64,000 nt of DNA, taken from Lepidostoma basale. Its lineage: Eukaryota > Arthropoda > Insecta > Trichoptera > Lepidostomatidae. A program made the translations under genes and the position numbers. The stretch is from the NCBI GenBank assembly GCA_022606425.2, contig JAHDVF020000211.1, positions 2,232,001 through 2,296,000 on the forward strand, in the 5' to 3' direction. The notes under the pieces were generated by a model. It was not told the origin of the DNA. It saw only the letters and a program-made list of their open reading frames with translations, and searched no databases. Shown piece by piece: positions 20,840 through 30,930 of this stretch; position 1 is the first letter of the stretch; every line of letters starts with the position of its first letter.

Positions 20840-21390
20840 ATAAGAATCACTTTATTTAAGTTCGAAGCGCAAAGAAAAAAAAATTGGCATTACTAACCCA
20901 AATAAAGTTATCTGTACTATGTGAAAAAGTGAAAAAAAAAATTCTGATATTCGTTAATAAGGCATAATCAATATAGAAATTTATTAACAATTTCAGTTAT
21001 TATTTTAGACTTTTATGTGTAATAAATTAAGATTTGTAAAAAACCATTCAAGGTTTTCAAAACTCATAACAAAGATGATTACTGAAATGAAATTTAAAAG
21101 CAATAAATTGAAAAAGTCATTTGATTTCATTGTTACGACACGCAAGCTTTTTCACGTCAAACTTAAATAATCACGTTATAAAAAAGTTTCCTTTTTATAT
21201 TTATTTAATAACTTACGACGATTTATTTTGTAAATAAAATAATTATATAGCGTAATGAAATCATAACATTTCAGTATTATTAGTTGATATGTTTTTCCAA
21301 TTTGTTTAATATTGCGACTTAATCTTACAAATATGCGTGTTTGAAAAAGCGACACTGATACATAGCTGTCCAGCAAGATTTTTTTTTTTT
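20840..21390. other. AT-rich stretch, no feature recognised
   Basis: No coding signal. The first 40 bp may be the diverged target duplication of RTE copy 2. Confidence 0.4.
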
Positions 21391-21392
21391 GA

Positions 21393-22120
21393 ATAACCTA
21401 TCCAAAAAAGCCAAATGGCGGTGTACAAATGTGTTCGTGTTTCGACCCATATATGTGGAAGCGAAACATGGAACTGAATAGAATTAATGCAGTAGAAAAG
21501 AAATCTCAAAGAGGAATATGTAGAAAATCTGTGCATGATGTAAAATAATGTGGTGCGAATGAACAAAATAATGAAAGGAACATTAAGATGGTTTGGACAC
21601 ACGGAAATAATAAATGAAGAAAGAATGGTAAAAAAAGATTGTGTTGACGGTGTTATTGGAACTAGAAACAGAAGAAGACCGAGGAAAATGTGGCACGATC
21701 GAAAAAATCAAATATTGAATGTCGTGAAAATTTGGGTAATGTGTGAGGGTAGAAAAGTACCACCTCCTCCGACTGATATTAATAAGTAATGTACAGGGAT
21801 GTCGGGGAGTTGGTAGAAGGCAGTTGTCCTGGCTGCGGAATACAAAATATTGGATAGGAATGACCAGAGTCCAGACCTTTTTCAAGTGGCGCAGGACAAA
21901 GATGCCTTTGCTGCAGTGATCGCCAACGTTGGGGTACCTGACATGGCACCGGAAAACATGGCATGGCACCATGAGGAGTCGGAGAAATCGACATGCGTGC
22001 ATGACACGATGTATGAATGTTGAAGATACGAGAGAAATATGTCCGAAAATAAATTTGTAGCAGTCCGTTCCCTCTGCCAACCCTTTCGGAGAGACGGTGC
22101 GATGGTTAGTTAGTTTTTCA
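21393..22120 (+). mobile_element. RTE 3' copy with internal insertion
   Basis: RTE pieces at 21393-21734 (AVYKCVRVSTHI... WHDRKNQILNV) and about 21963-22120 (RSRRNRHAC... GATGGTTAGTTAG). The insert, about 21735-21962, includes AQDKDAFAAVIANV, probably another LINE end. Frame disrupted. Confidence 0.7.
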
Positions 22121-22239
22121 GTTATTTAATTCATATTGTTATTAATAAAACTATGTTTTATTTACAAAGGAAGAGAAAAGTGAAGGGAAGGTTTCTAAAC
22201 GAAATAAACAAATCATTATGTGATATATATTCAAAGTCG

Positions 22240-22305
22240 TCAAAATCGACGATACATTTTCTCTGCCTAACCCTCCGGGAAACTGCATGATTGTAAGTTA
22301 GTTTT
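22240..22305 (+). mobile_element. minimal RTE 3' end
   Basis: ATTTTCTCTGCCTAACCCTCC and GCATGATTGTAAGTTAG match only the last ~60 bp of the RTE. Decayed. Confidence 0.5.
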
Positions 22306-22394
22306 TTTTTTATATTTGTAAATTGTATTTTAGTTAATAAAACAAAAATTTTAATTTTTATATGATACGACGTATCAGAATACTTAGGAAATTG

Positions 22395-22548
22395 AAAATA
22401 ACTTTGTTTAATCCACTAATTATTAAAAAAACACGACATGTTTCAGAGGATACCCCTATCTTCAGAAGATGAAGATATCCTCCGAAACATGTCTTGTTTT
22501 AATAATTTTTTTATAATTAGTGGATTAAACAAAGTTATTTTCAATGTC
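22395..22548. mobile_element. near-perfect palindromic element
   Basis: The arms ATAACTTTGTTTAATCCACT and AGTGGATTAAACAAAGTTAT enclose inverted ACATGTTTC/GAAACATGT blocks. On the minus strand the left arm reads CTGAAGA, T, AGGGG/CCTCT around TAT, GAAAC, ATGTC, a hammerhead-like core fitting CUGANGA. Helix I is not evident. About 155 bp, no ORF. Confidence 0.75.
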
Positions 22549-22559
22549 TTAATTATATT

Positions 22560-23015
22560 TCTATGGAATTCCACAGTGTTAATGCCTTAGCGTTCAATAA
22601 GTCGATGTATTAGTCTTTGATTATTTAAAAATTGTTAGGGTTAGTTGATAATTTATTATTTTAACATATTTCTGAGAGATTGCTTCCATCTAATTCATTT
22701 TTCAAAGCACGACTTGATCACTTTTGGAGTTCAGAACCGAGCTAGGCCTAAGTTTTCTCGGCTAATTGAATAAAATCCTCTAATTTTCATTATGAACTCC
22801 AGCAATTTCAAGTCCAATTTGGTAAAGCTGGAATGGTGGGGTACTTAGTTTTTATCATTAATAAGGATCCCTTCAATATTGCTTTACTCATTACATTTTT
22901 TGTTAAAATTAAACACTTCCTTCCGTAACATATTATTAATTTTATATTAAGATGTGTTTAATTTGTCGATTTAGATGTTTGCTCATAAGATGGAGTCAAC
23001 AACTTTGCTTTGAAA
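22560..23015. other. AT-rich stretch, no feature recognised
   Basis: GGAATTCCACAGTGTTAATG at about 22563 recurs at about 29313, beside the BEL element. Nothing else identified. Confidence 0.4.
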
Positions 23016-23331
23016 GTTTTATGAAATAATTATTAAAGGGTTTTGAAACTTCATTAACATTGTAATTTATATTTAGATATCCGGAAAGACGTAAATGGAA
23101 ACAATTATATTTCCTAATAATAAATATAGTATTAAATACAAATTTAACAAGATTCTTAAAAACGACTTTGGAAGTTTTATGAAATAATTATTCAAGGACT
23201 TTGAAACTTCATTAACATTGTGAAATATATTTAGATATAAGGAAAGGCGTAAATTGAAACAATTATATATCCTGATATTAAAAAGAGTATTCAAACAAAT
23301 TTAAAGAGATTTTTAAAAACAATTTGCCTCC
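23016..23331. repeat. 158-bp tandem duplication
   Basis: GTTTTATGAAATAATTATT begins at 23016 and again at 23174. The two units stay alignable to their ends (TTGAAACTTCATTAACATTG, GGAAAG(A/G)CGTAAAT). Non-coding. Confidence 0.85.
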
Positions 23332-23853
23332 AAATAAAAAGTATACTTCAACAAGGTAAAAATATATAACGATGAAGTTTCAAATCTAAGATTGAAAAAA
23401 TATTCGTTAATGAAAAATCAAACAAATTATAAAATAATCCCGATCATGTCGGAATGATATACGAGTATGTGCATGATACAATGTATATAAGTTGAGGAAA
23501 ATTTAATAATAGATAACATTTATATATTATAATATTATAATCCAATAAATGTACTTCTTCATAACACAAAAAAATAGGAACGATATATAGAATAAGTGTC
23601 CGGAAAATAGAAAACCCTAGCAAGAAAAACCTTCTAAAACGGTTCAGCTGCAACTGAACATATACGAGTATAACAACCTTTTTTAGAGCTGGAGCATTTC
23701 AGAAATAAGAAATTGTAAAATATTTTTTTCCCCTTTTAGTTTCAACCGGTTTGACATCTCACTGCATTGTAATGTAAAGGATTTAAGATGATATGTGTTT
23801 AGAAAATACAGGATTTGAGAAACGTATGTCAGATTCTAGTTTGTTAATTTACT
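23332..23853. other. AT-rich stretch before the BEL element
   Basis: Two TACGAGTA octamers (23460, 23663) and no coding signal. Confidence 0.4.
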
Positions 23854-23858
23854 GCTGT

Positions 23859-24533
23859 TGTATCGGACGTATGCGAGTAGTTTTAATTTTAATATTTTTT
23901 TATTAATTTATTAATTTTTATTTGATTTTTAACTATACTAATTTTATTATTTAATTCATGTTTGTATTTTGTGTTAATTTAAGTTTAATTCGTTTAAGTT
24001 TAATTTGTTTATGTTAAAATAAATAAGGCAATCGGTAGTCGCGTGAAAGCGCATAGTAACGAGATACATGCAGTAGCTCAATCGAGATTATTCTTGGAAT
24101 AATTTGGCGGTTGATCGCGCGATGTTAACAGCCAATCAGAGGCCTTGGCAACACATCGGCTGCAACTAAATTTCTCCGGAATTGGAAAAAGCGTTGAATA
24201 ACCGTTTTTTCTAGTTTGCGGAGACTATATAAGCGGGTCTTGTAAGGACTCGGCCTTCTCTCTTCCTTCAAATTCTGACACGCGTGGACACGCTGCGCGT
24301 AAGAGGCTTGGCGCTCTTAATTAAGTAAAAACCAGAATTTGAGCTACTGTAAACTTCTCTTTGCTTCTACCCTGCACCGATTGCCGCATATAATATAATA
24401 AAACTTTGTTTTATTACACAATCATCATCACGCCGTATTCTCCGTTTAACCATCCACACCACATCGGAGACGAGCAGCAGTCAGCGGCCAAAATAAATAT
24501 TAATAGTACGGGGGGAGCAATCTGTCCCGTACA
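23859..24533 (+). repeat. BEL 5' LTR
   Basis: Contains a TATATAAGC promoter box near 24228 and an ATAATAAAAC polyadenylation-type signal near 24393. Differs from the 3' LTR at only three positions by eye (ATTAATTT/ATTATTTT, ATAGTAAC/ATAGCAAC, TTTGGCGG/TTTTGCGG). Confidence 0.92.
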
Positions 24534-24610
24534 TTTGGTCCTTCGAGCCGTGATCAGCCTCGTCTCCGATTTGATCCTGACGAGCCAGATTTGGTCCTTC
24601 GAGCCGCGGA
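24534..24610 (+). promoter_or_regulatory. primer-binding region, duplicated
   Basis: TTTGGTCCTTCGAGCCG follows the 5' LTR directly (24534-24550), as in other BEL elements, and recurs at about 24594-24610 within a ~60-bp direct duplication. The primer tRNA is not assigned. Confidence 0.5.
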
Positions 24611-24625
24611 TCAGTCTCATCTCCG

Positions 24626-27600
24626 ATGTCGCCTTCACTCCGCTCCGGGAAGGAAGTTTCCAGTGGGCCCGCTGGACCTTCTATAACCGCCGCCGGAGAG
24701 ACTGCACCACCTGCCAGCGCTGCCGACCAGGGCCTAGCGCCCCCGGCAGCCTCCCTCATCGCAATCGAGCAGCCTGCGCCCGCTGGCCGGATCCCTTCTA
24801 GAGACCAGCCAGCCTCCGAGTGGCTTCAGGAGTGCTCGCCTTCGCCCCTCTACAGCGAAGAAGTAGCTCAACGTCTGGAAATGACTGGAAGAAGTGACGC
24901 ATCAGAGCGACGAGCCGACCAGCCGGTCGGCGGGGCCGCTCTTACTAAAACTGCACCATGGCCGAGTAGTAACTCGGACAGCGAGGATGAGGACCTGTCT
25001 GCACCTCCAACAGAGGACGTCGTCCGCTTACTGCGCAGCGAGCTGCGATCACAGCGGCTCGCCTTTGACCGACGCATTGAGCAGCTTCAGGCCTCGCTGC
25101 TGCTCCAGGGGACCACGACTAAAGCCGGAGCATTGCCGGCCCAGCCCAGTCCTCCACAGCAGCTATTGCAGTCCACATATTCCACGCTGACCAGTGGACA
25201 CCAACAAGGGAAGCAACCTCACTTTGGCGAGCCGGCGGCCGGTCGAGGAGACCCGCCACCCAGCGGCGCGCAGTGGGGATGTGCAGATCCCGCAAAGGAC
25301 GGTGGATTGCCGTCCTACGACATGTATCCAGCCAGAGGCACCGATCATCTCTCTCACAGTGGATCGCTGTGGGAGAATATCAACAGTGGATACAGAGGGC
25401 AGCCAACCAGCTCCGCTCCAGCGGCCGGCCTGCAGGGCCTGGCGCCGGGCGGTACGCCGTGGCAGCCAATCAATGTCACCAGCTCCGCTCCAGCGGCTGG
25501 CCTGCAGGGCCTGGCGCCGGGCGGTACGCCGTGGCAGCCAATCAATGTCACCAGCTCCGCTCCAGCGGCCGGCCTGCAGGGCCTGGCGCCGGGCGGTACG
25601 CCGTGGCAGCCAATCAATGTCACCAGCTCCGCTCCAGCGGCCGGCCTGCAGGGCCTGGCGCCGGGCGGTACGCCGTGGCAGCCAATCAATGTCACCAGCT
25701 CCGCTCCAGCGGCCGGCCTGCAGGGCCTGGCGCCGGGCGGTACGCCGTGGCAGCCAATCAATGTCACCAGCTCCGCTCCAGCGGCCGGCCTGCAGGGCCT
25801 GGCGCCGGGCGGTACGCCGTGGCAGCCAATCAATGTCACCAGCTCCGCTCCAGCGGCCGGCCTGCAGGGCCTGGCGCCGGGCGGTACGCCGTGGCAGCCA
25901 ATCAATGTCACCAGCTCCGCTCCAGCGGCCGGCCTGCAGGGCCTGGCGCCGGGCGGTACGCCGTGGCAGCCAATCAATGTCACCAGCTCCGCTCCAGCGG
26001 CCGGCCTGCAGGGCCTGGCGCCGAGCGGTACGCCGTGGCAGCCAATCAATGTCACCAGCTCCGCTCCAGCGGCCGGCCTGCAGGGCCTGCCGCCGGGCGG
26101 TACGCCGTGGCAGCCAATCAATGTCACCAGCTCCGCTCCAGCGGCCGGCCTGCAGGGCCTGGCGCCGGGCGGTACGCCGTGGCAGCCAATCAATGTCACC
26201 AGCTCCGCTCCAGCGGCCGGCCTGCAGGGCCTGGCGCCGGGCGGCACGCCGTGGCAGCCAATCAATGCATACAACGCCGCTCCAGCAGCCGGCCTGCAGG
26301 GCCTGGCGCTGGGCAGCACGCAGTGGGGACCTGCCGCCTCCACGAGCACAGCAGCCGCAAACGGCGGGTGGCAGGGGCCACCTGCTGATACCCCCACCAC
26401 GGATAACGCGCCGGGAGCAGGACGCGCTCCAGGATCGGAGCCCATCGCCCAACTAGCCGCACTGATGACAGAGGCGCTCCTAGGCGCACGCAACCACTCA
26501 TCTCAGATGTCTGCGGAGCAGGGACATCAAATGGCGACCTTCATGGCTCGGCAGACCCTAGGAAAGGACCTGCCGAATTTCTCTGGCGATCCTCTCGAGT
26601 GGCCGTCCTGGCACGCTCAGTTCCAGCAGTCAACCGCCACCTGCGGGATGACCAATGCTGAGAATCTCCTCCGACTGCAGCGCGCCCTCACTGGGAGGGC
26701 CCGGGAGGCCGTAGCAACCCTCCTGCTCCAGCCATCACAAGTGCCTTTCATCATTGATGTGCTTGGACGCCGCTTCGGGGACCCAAACGCCATCGCTACA
26801 CTGATGCTGGAGAAGGTGCGGAAGTTGCCATCCCTGATGGACACCAGCACCAACGAGCAGCTTGTGGACTTCTGCCTAGCTGTGCAGAACATGGTGGCAT
26901 CGCTGAAGCTCCTGCCAGTGGACTACCTCGGCCACCCGTCACTACTGAACGACATGACCTCGAAACTGCCACTCATGTTTCGGGTGATGTGGGTATGGGT
27001 CGCCAACCAGATTGCGGCACCCGTTACCGTCCACCACTTCGCAGACTTCCTCCGGCAGATCATGAACGGAATGACCCACGGCGGCTGCGCAGTGAAAGGA
27101 AGATCCCAAACAGGACGGGATCGGCACGCTACGGTACACACCACATACGATGTACCGCAGCAAGCGCCACTAGCAAAGACACATCCTGACGAGCCAACCA
27201 GAAAGGATATCAGGGGCGCATGCGCAGTCTGTTACTCTCCTCAGCACATGATGAAGCAGTGCCCCGAATTCTCAGCCAGTGACATCAAACGACGATGGAA
27301 ACTGATCAAGATAACGAGCGCTTGCGCTCGGTGCCTCTCCTTCCACAAAGGTCAATGCACGAAAGTATATGCCGCCGAGGGATGCGGAGGGAACCATCAT
27401 GCCCTCCTGCACAGACCCAGAACCGCCACAGAGACGGTCGCACATATAACGAGTCCTTCATCGAACATTCTCCTGAAGGTCGTTAAAATAAGACTAAGCG
27501 GCCCAGATGGCACAGAGTCCGCTCACGCTCTCCTGGATGAAGGATCAACGCTGACTGTGATTGACGCTGGAACAGCGAAAAGAATCGGCGCCAAGACAAG

Positions 27601-28378
27601 CGGAACGCTCCAGACACTCCACTTGCACGGGGCGTTAGGACCATGCCACGCAGAGACGCAAGCTCGACTCGTGCAGGTTGGCATCCGCAGCGCCGAGGGC
27701 CGGTCATACACCATCAACGCCCGCACAATCCGAAAGCTGAACCTCCCCGAGCAGTTACTCAGCAGCGGAGAACTTGTCCGCCCACGCCTGCTAATCGGGA
27801 TGGACAACGCTCACCTGATTGTCTCCCGAGAAGTGGATTGGAGTGGTGGAGTGGAAAGGCCAGGCGAATCCATCAAATTACGGACGGCGCTTGGCTGGCT
27901 CGCCTGCGGTGGTTCGCAGGGCACGACGAGTCATGAGACACCTCTGGCACTACGGCAGGAAGAGGAGCCACAGGACATGCGGCTGGACTTTGCTGACCGC
28001 ACTGGCAGAGGTGGAGCACACCGTCAACAGTCGCTCGCTGACCCACGTCGCACTGGACCCGCAGGACGAGGAGCCGCTGACCCCCAACCGTTTCCTGATG
28101 GGGGGAGCCTCGAGGCAACCGCACCTCACACTACTGGCGAAGGGCAAACCAGATGCTTGTCTGCGCGAGCGATGGCGCATCAGCCAGCAGCTCGCGGACG
28201 GCTTCTGGAGACACTGGTTCCGGGAATACATTCCAACCATCGGCAATCGGCAGAAGTGGCACCATCAGCGAACACCCATGGCCACTGCTCACCGACCCAT
28301 CGCTGCCACGGAACACATGGCCACGCGGATGGGTCGTCGAGGCCACCCCGGCAGCTGACGGCCAGACACGGACCGTAG
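24626..28378 (+). CDS. BEL Gag-protease polyprotein, pol truncated
   Basis: A 1250-aa ORF. Residues about 1-260 are low complexity; about 260-560 are a 24-aa minisatellite (PAAGLQGLAPGGTPWQPINV-type). A BEL gag core follows (LPNFSGDPLEWPSWHAQF near 649). A Cys/His region begins CAVCYSPQHMMKQCPEF near 866. The aspartic protease has LLDEGSTLTV near 967, LHLHGALG and LLIGMDN. After RTALGWLACG (near 1092) the pol frame is lost: the remaining ~150 residues are out-of-frame translation of integrase sequence. The ATG 93 bp after the LTR is the natural gag start. Self-assembly and protease activity are inferred from the family. Confidence 0.88.
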   Translation: MSPSLRSGKEVSSGPAGPSITAAGETAPPASAADQGLAPPAASLIAIEQPAPAGRIPSRDQPASEWLQECSPSPLYSEEVAQRLEMTGRSDASERRADQPVGGAALTKTAPWPSSNSDSEDEDLSAPPTEDVVRLLRSELRSQRLAFDRRIEQLQASLLLQGTTTKAGALPAQPSPPQQLLQSTYSTLTSGHQQGKQPHFGEPAAGRGDPPPSGAQWGCADPAKDGGLPSYDMYPARGTDHLSHSGSLWENINSGYRGQPTSSAPAAGLQGLAPGGTPWQPINVTSSAPAAGLQGLAPGGTPWQPINVTSSAPAAGLQGLAPGGTPWQPINVTSSAPAAGLQGLAPGGTPWQPINVTSSAPAAGLQGLAPGGTPWQPINVTSSAPAAGLQGLAPGGTPWQPINVTSSAPAAGLQGLAPGGTPWQPINVTSSAPAAGLQGLAPGGTPWQPINVTSSAPAAGLQGLAPSGTPWQPINVTSSAPAAGLQGLPPGGTPWQPINVTSSAPAAGLQGLAPGGTPWQPINVTSSAPAAGLQGLAPGGTPWQPINAYNAAPAAGLQGLALGSTQWGPAASTSTAAANGGWQGPPADTPTTDNAPGAGRAPGSEPIAQLAALMTEALLGARNHSSQMSAEQGHQMATFMARQTLGKDLPNFSGDPLEWPSWHAQFQQSTATCGMTNAENLLRLQRALTGRAREAVATLLLQPSQVPFIIDVLGRRFGDPNAIATLMLEKVRKLPSLMDTSTNEQLVDFCLAVQNMVASLKLLPVDYLGHPSLLNDMTSKLPLMFRVMWVWVANQIAAPVTVHHFADFLRQIMNGMTHGGCAVKGRSQTGRDRHATVHTTYDVPQQAPLAKTHPDEPTRKDIRGACAVCYSPQHMMKQCPEFSASDIKRRWKLIKITSACARCLSFHKGQCTKVYAAEGCGGNHHALLHRPRTATETVAHITSPSSNILLKVVKIRLSGPDGTESAHALLDEGSTLTVIDAGTAKRIGAKTSGTLQTLHLHGALGPCHAETQARLVQVGIRSAEGRSYTINARTIRKLNLPEQLLSSGELVRPRLLIGMDNAHLIVSREVDWSGGVERPGESIKLRTALGWLACGGSQGTTSHETPLALRQEEEPQDMRLDFADRTGRGGAHRQQSLADPRRTGPAGRGAADPQPFPDGGSLEATAPHTTGEGQTRCLSARAMAHQPAARGRLLETLVPGIHSNHRQSAEVAPSANTHGHCSPTHRCHGTHGHADGSSRPPRQLTARHGP
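25406..26330 (+). repeat. 72-bp coding minisatellite
   Basis: Twelve nearly identical 72-bp units from 25406 to about 26269 plus one degenerate unit. Only a few unit-specific substitutions are seen (for example GGC to AGC at about 26024, GCG to CCG at about 26090). GC-rich and a multiple of three, so open in several frames on both strands; only the gag frame is meaningful. Confidence 0.95.
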
Positions 28379-28566
28379 CGGTCCAGACCAGCAGCAGGAA
28401 ATACATACGACCTGCTGTCCGAGTCGCAGTGTTCCAGCCGGAGCCAGAGACGCCGACCACCTCTCCACTCGCAACCGCCCCTGGCGCTCCAGGAGGCGCC
28501 CCACAGCAGCTAAAGACGACCCAACGACGAAGGACTCACCGCCCGAGATACGCCCGAGTATTGTAG
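27925..28566 (+). pseudogene. BEL integrase C-terminal remnant
   Basis: A different frame from gag encodes RHLWHYGRK...LTALAEVEHTVNSRSLTHV and LTPNRFLMGG, the distal integrase region of BEL elements. After about 28270 the frame shifts again to NTWPRGWVVEATPAADG, RKYIRPAVRVAVF and a stop at 28566. The junction with gag-protease near 27925 marks loss of RT, RNase H and the integrase catalytic core. Confidence 0.82.
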
Positions 28567-28581
28567 TACAGCCGAGACTGC

Positions 28582-29266
28582 ACGGGGGGAGTGTATCGGA
28601 CGTATGCGAGTAGTTTTAATTTTAATATTTTTTTATTATTTTATTAATTTTTATTTGATTTTTAACTATACTAATTTTATTATTTAATTCATGTTTGTAT
28701 TTTGTGTTAATTTAAGTTTAATTCGTTTAAGTTTAATTTGTTTATGTTAAAATAAATAAGGCAATCGGTAGTCGCGTGAAAGCGCATAGCAACGAGATAC
28801 ATGCAGTAGCTCAATCGAGATTATTCTTGGAATAATTTTGCGGTTGATCGCGCGATGTTAACAGCCAATCAGAGGCCTTGGCAACACATCGGCTGCAACT
28901 AAATTTCTCCGGAATTGGAAAAAGCGTTGAATAACCGTTTTTTCTAGTTTGCGGAGACTATATAAGCGGGTCTTGTAAGGACTCGGCCTTCTCTCTTCCT
29001 TCAAATTCTGACACGCGTGGACACGCTGCGCGTAAGAGGCTTGGCGCTCTTAATTAAGTAAAAACCAGAATTTGAGCTACTGTAAACTTCTCTTTGCTTC
29101 TACCCTGCACCGATTGCCGCATATAATATAATAAAACTTTGTTTTATTACACAATCATCATCACGCCGTATTCTCCGTTTAACCATCCACACCACATCGG
29201 AGACGAGCAGCAGTCAGCGGCCAAAATAAATATTAATAGTACGGGGGGAGCAATCTGTCCCGTACA
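28582..29266 (+). repeat. BEL polypurine tract and 3' LTR
   Basis: ACGGGGGGAG (28582-28591) is the probable polypurine tract. The LTR itself is 28592-29266 and is the same length as the 5' LTR. The GCTGT duplication follows. Confidence 0.9.
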
Positions 29267-29412
29267 GCTGTTGTTAATTGTGTCTTTTCTGTCCAAAGTG
29301 GAAAGTCCACATTGGAATTCCACAGTGTTAATGCCTAAACTTTCAATATATTTTTGATAAATTTTACATCATTTCAATGCACAATAAATTAAACACTATC
29401 TACCGAGAAATG

Positions 29413-30930
29413 TTGGCATCCTTGCCTGACATAAGACCCCCTTTATCCCACTCTTCAGTTAATGAGAAATCTCAAGTCTCCATCAATGGCCCCTCCATTA
29501 ACAACCATTCAGTTATTACGCCTTCTACTACTCCCGCGCCCTCCTCCTCCTTCTCCGCAAACGATACGGCCAAAAAAATTGTGACCAACTCATTATCTAC
29601 CACAATTACCAGCACCATCTCCACTCCCACCAAACACCTTGTCCAATCAAGATCGTGCTCACCCCCACCAACCTCTGATCATTCTATGGAATGGGAAACA
29701 GCAACAAACAATCGGAAACGAAAAACATCTGCCTTCCATGACCAAAATTCTTCACCTGAAAGCCCCTTCCACACTTCGCCAAACAAAATTTCTTCTCACA
29801 CGATTATATCTCCCACTCCCGCTCCTCTTCCTTCCACTTCCCCTTCCACTTCCTCTTCTCTCCCTTCCACTTCCCCTTCCACTTCCTCTTCTCTCCCTTC
29901 CACTTCCCCTTCCACTTCCTCTTCTCTCCCTTCCACTTCATCTTCTCTCCCCTCCACTTCCTCTCCTCCCCCTTCCTCTTCCTCTTCTCTCCCATCAGAC
30001 TTTCTCTCGAAAATAACGAGAGTGCCTCCAATCATAATTTACAAGGCCAACATCAACTGGCCTTCCATCAACGCAGCCCTGATCGAAAATGGTGTTGACT
30101 TCGTCGCCAAAAACACAAAGGACTGTATCAATATAACTCCCAAATCCGCCCTCGCCCACACAATGGCCACCAAACTCCTGATTGAGCGAGGTGAAAAATT
30201 CCATTCCTTTAGATTGAATGGCGATAAGCCACTAAAAGCTGTCATTCGAGATGTTCCCGAATGGGTCTCCACGACCCAATTCCACAACCAGCTTAAGGAA
30301 CTAGGGTTTCCCATTCTTAAAGTCCAGAGAATGAAAGCCGGTCCCGAAAGGCGACCCATCGCCATGATGATGGTCGACCTGGAGCGATCGGATCAAGGCA
30401 AAAAAATATTTTCCGACCTCCAAGAGGTCGACAAATTTAGGGTGCGGGTGGAGTCACCCCACTCTAAAACAAAATCCAGCCAGTGCTTCAACTGTCAACA
30501 GTTCGGTCACGCAACTTCGGGCTGCCACGCTGATCCGAGGTGCAAGAAGTGCGGACAGAAGCACCACACCTCCACCTGCACAAAATCTCGCAATACTCCG
30601 GCCAAATGCGCCCTATGCGCAGGGTCACACCCAGCCAACTTCAGTGGGTGTCCAAAGCACCCGAAAAGAACCCAGCCTTGCGGACAAACAAACCCTCAGC
30701 CATCACCATCTAAAATAATAAGTACCCCTGCCTTCGTGAACACACAATGGCCAGCGCCTTCATATGCCAAGATAGCCGCATCAACTAGCCCCCCCACACA
30801 AACATCGATTCCACAAATTTTCCCTCCACAAATTGATCCTTTCCATGCACTAATCCAAGGTTTTTCAAGCTTGGTTAATGAGCTAAGAAAGACTGTCACC
30901 TTCAACGCCATCAACCCATCTAATGTCTAA
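29413..30930 (+). CDS. Jockey ORF1, Gag-like RNA-binding protein
   Basis: About 505 aa from ATG 29413. An upstream in-frame ATG at 29377 lies in flanking host DNA and the target duplication, so it is not native. The N-terminal third is Ser/Thr/Pro-rich with an 11-aa LPSTSPSTSSS repeat; a gag-like domain follows (about 220-360). Zinc knuckles start CFNCQQFGHATSGC near 360, followed by CKKCGQKHHTSTC and a CALCAGSHPANFSGC motif. Such proteins coat the element RNA. The stop overlaps the ORF2 start. Confidence 0.88.
   Translation: MASLPDIRPPLSHSSVNEKSQVSINGPSINNHSVITPSTTPAPSSSFSANDTAKKIVTNSLSTTITSTISTPTKHLVQSRSCSPPPTSDHSMEWETATNNRKRKTSAFHDQNSSPESPFHTSPNKISSHTIISPTPAPLPSTSPSTSSSLPSTSPSTSSSLPSTSPSTSSSLPSTSSSLPSTSSPPPSSSSSLPSDFLSKITRVPPIIIYKANINWPSINAALIENGVDFVAKNTKDCINITPKSALAHTMATKLLIERGEKFHSFRLNGDKPLKAVIRDVPEWVSTTQFHNQLKELGFPILKVQRMKAGPERRPIAMMMVDLERSDQGKKIFSDLQEVDKFRVRVESPHSKTKSSQCFNCQQFGHATSGCHADPRCKKCGQKHHTSTCTKSRNTPAKCALCAGSHPANFSGCPKHPKRTQPCGQTNPQPSPSKIISTPAFVNTQWPAPSYAKIAASTSPPTQTSIPQIFPPQIDPFHALIQGFSSLVNELRKTVTFNAINPSNV
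29818..30000 (+). repeat. 33-bp coding tandem repeat in ORF1
   Basis: CTTCCACTTCCCCTTCCACT-type units encode LPSTSPSTSSS three times and then shorter variants. Low-complexity pyrimidine-rich DNA. Confidence 0.85.

Larger units (their letters stand above)
23859..29266 (+). mobile_element. BEL/Pao-type LTR retrotransposon, deletion derivative
   Basis: Two 675-bp LTRs start TGTATCGG and end CCGTACA, flanked by perfect 5-bp GCTGT duplications (23854-23858, 29267-29271). I count three LTR differences, so insertion is recent. Gag and protease are present; RT, RNase H and most of integrase are deleted. It would need enzymes from a relative to move. Confidence 0.92.

Noticed and set aside
24240..24530. 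Short ORFs in the BEL LTRs (24406-24801, 29139-29357)
   Set aside because: They start at the same LTR ATG and read non-coding LTR sequence.
25163..26493. Long ORFs (370-430 aa) in alternative frames and on the minus strand across the gag repeat
   Set aside because: They are by-products of a 72-bp GC-rich unit divisible by three. Only the 24626-28378 frame carries gag and protease domains.
29377..29412. Upstream ATG extending Jockey ORF1
   Set aside because: It lies in flanking DNA and the AAATTAAACACT target duplication, so it is not part of the element.
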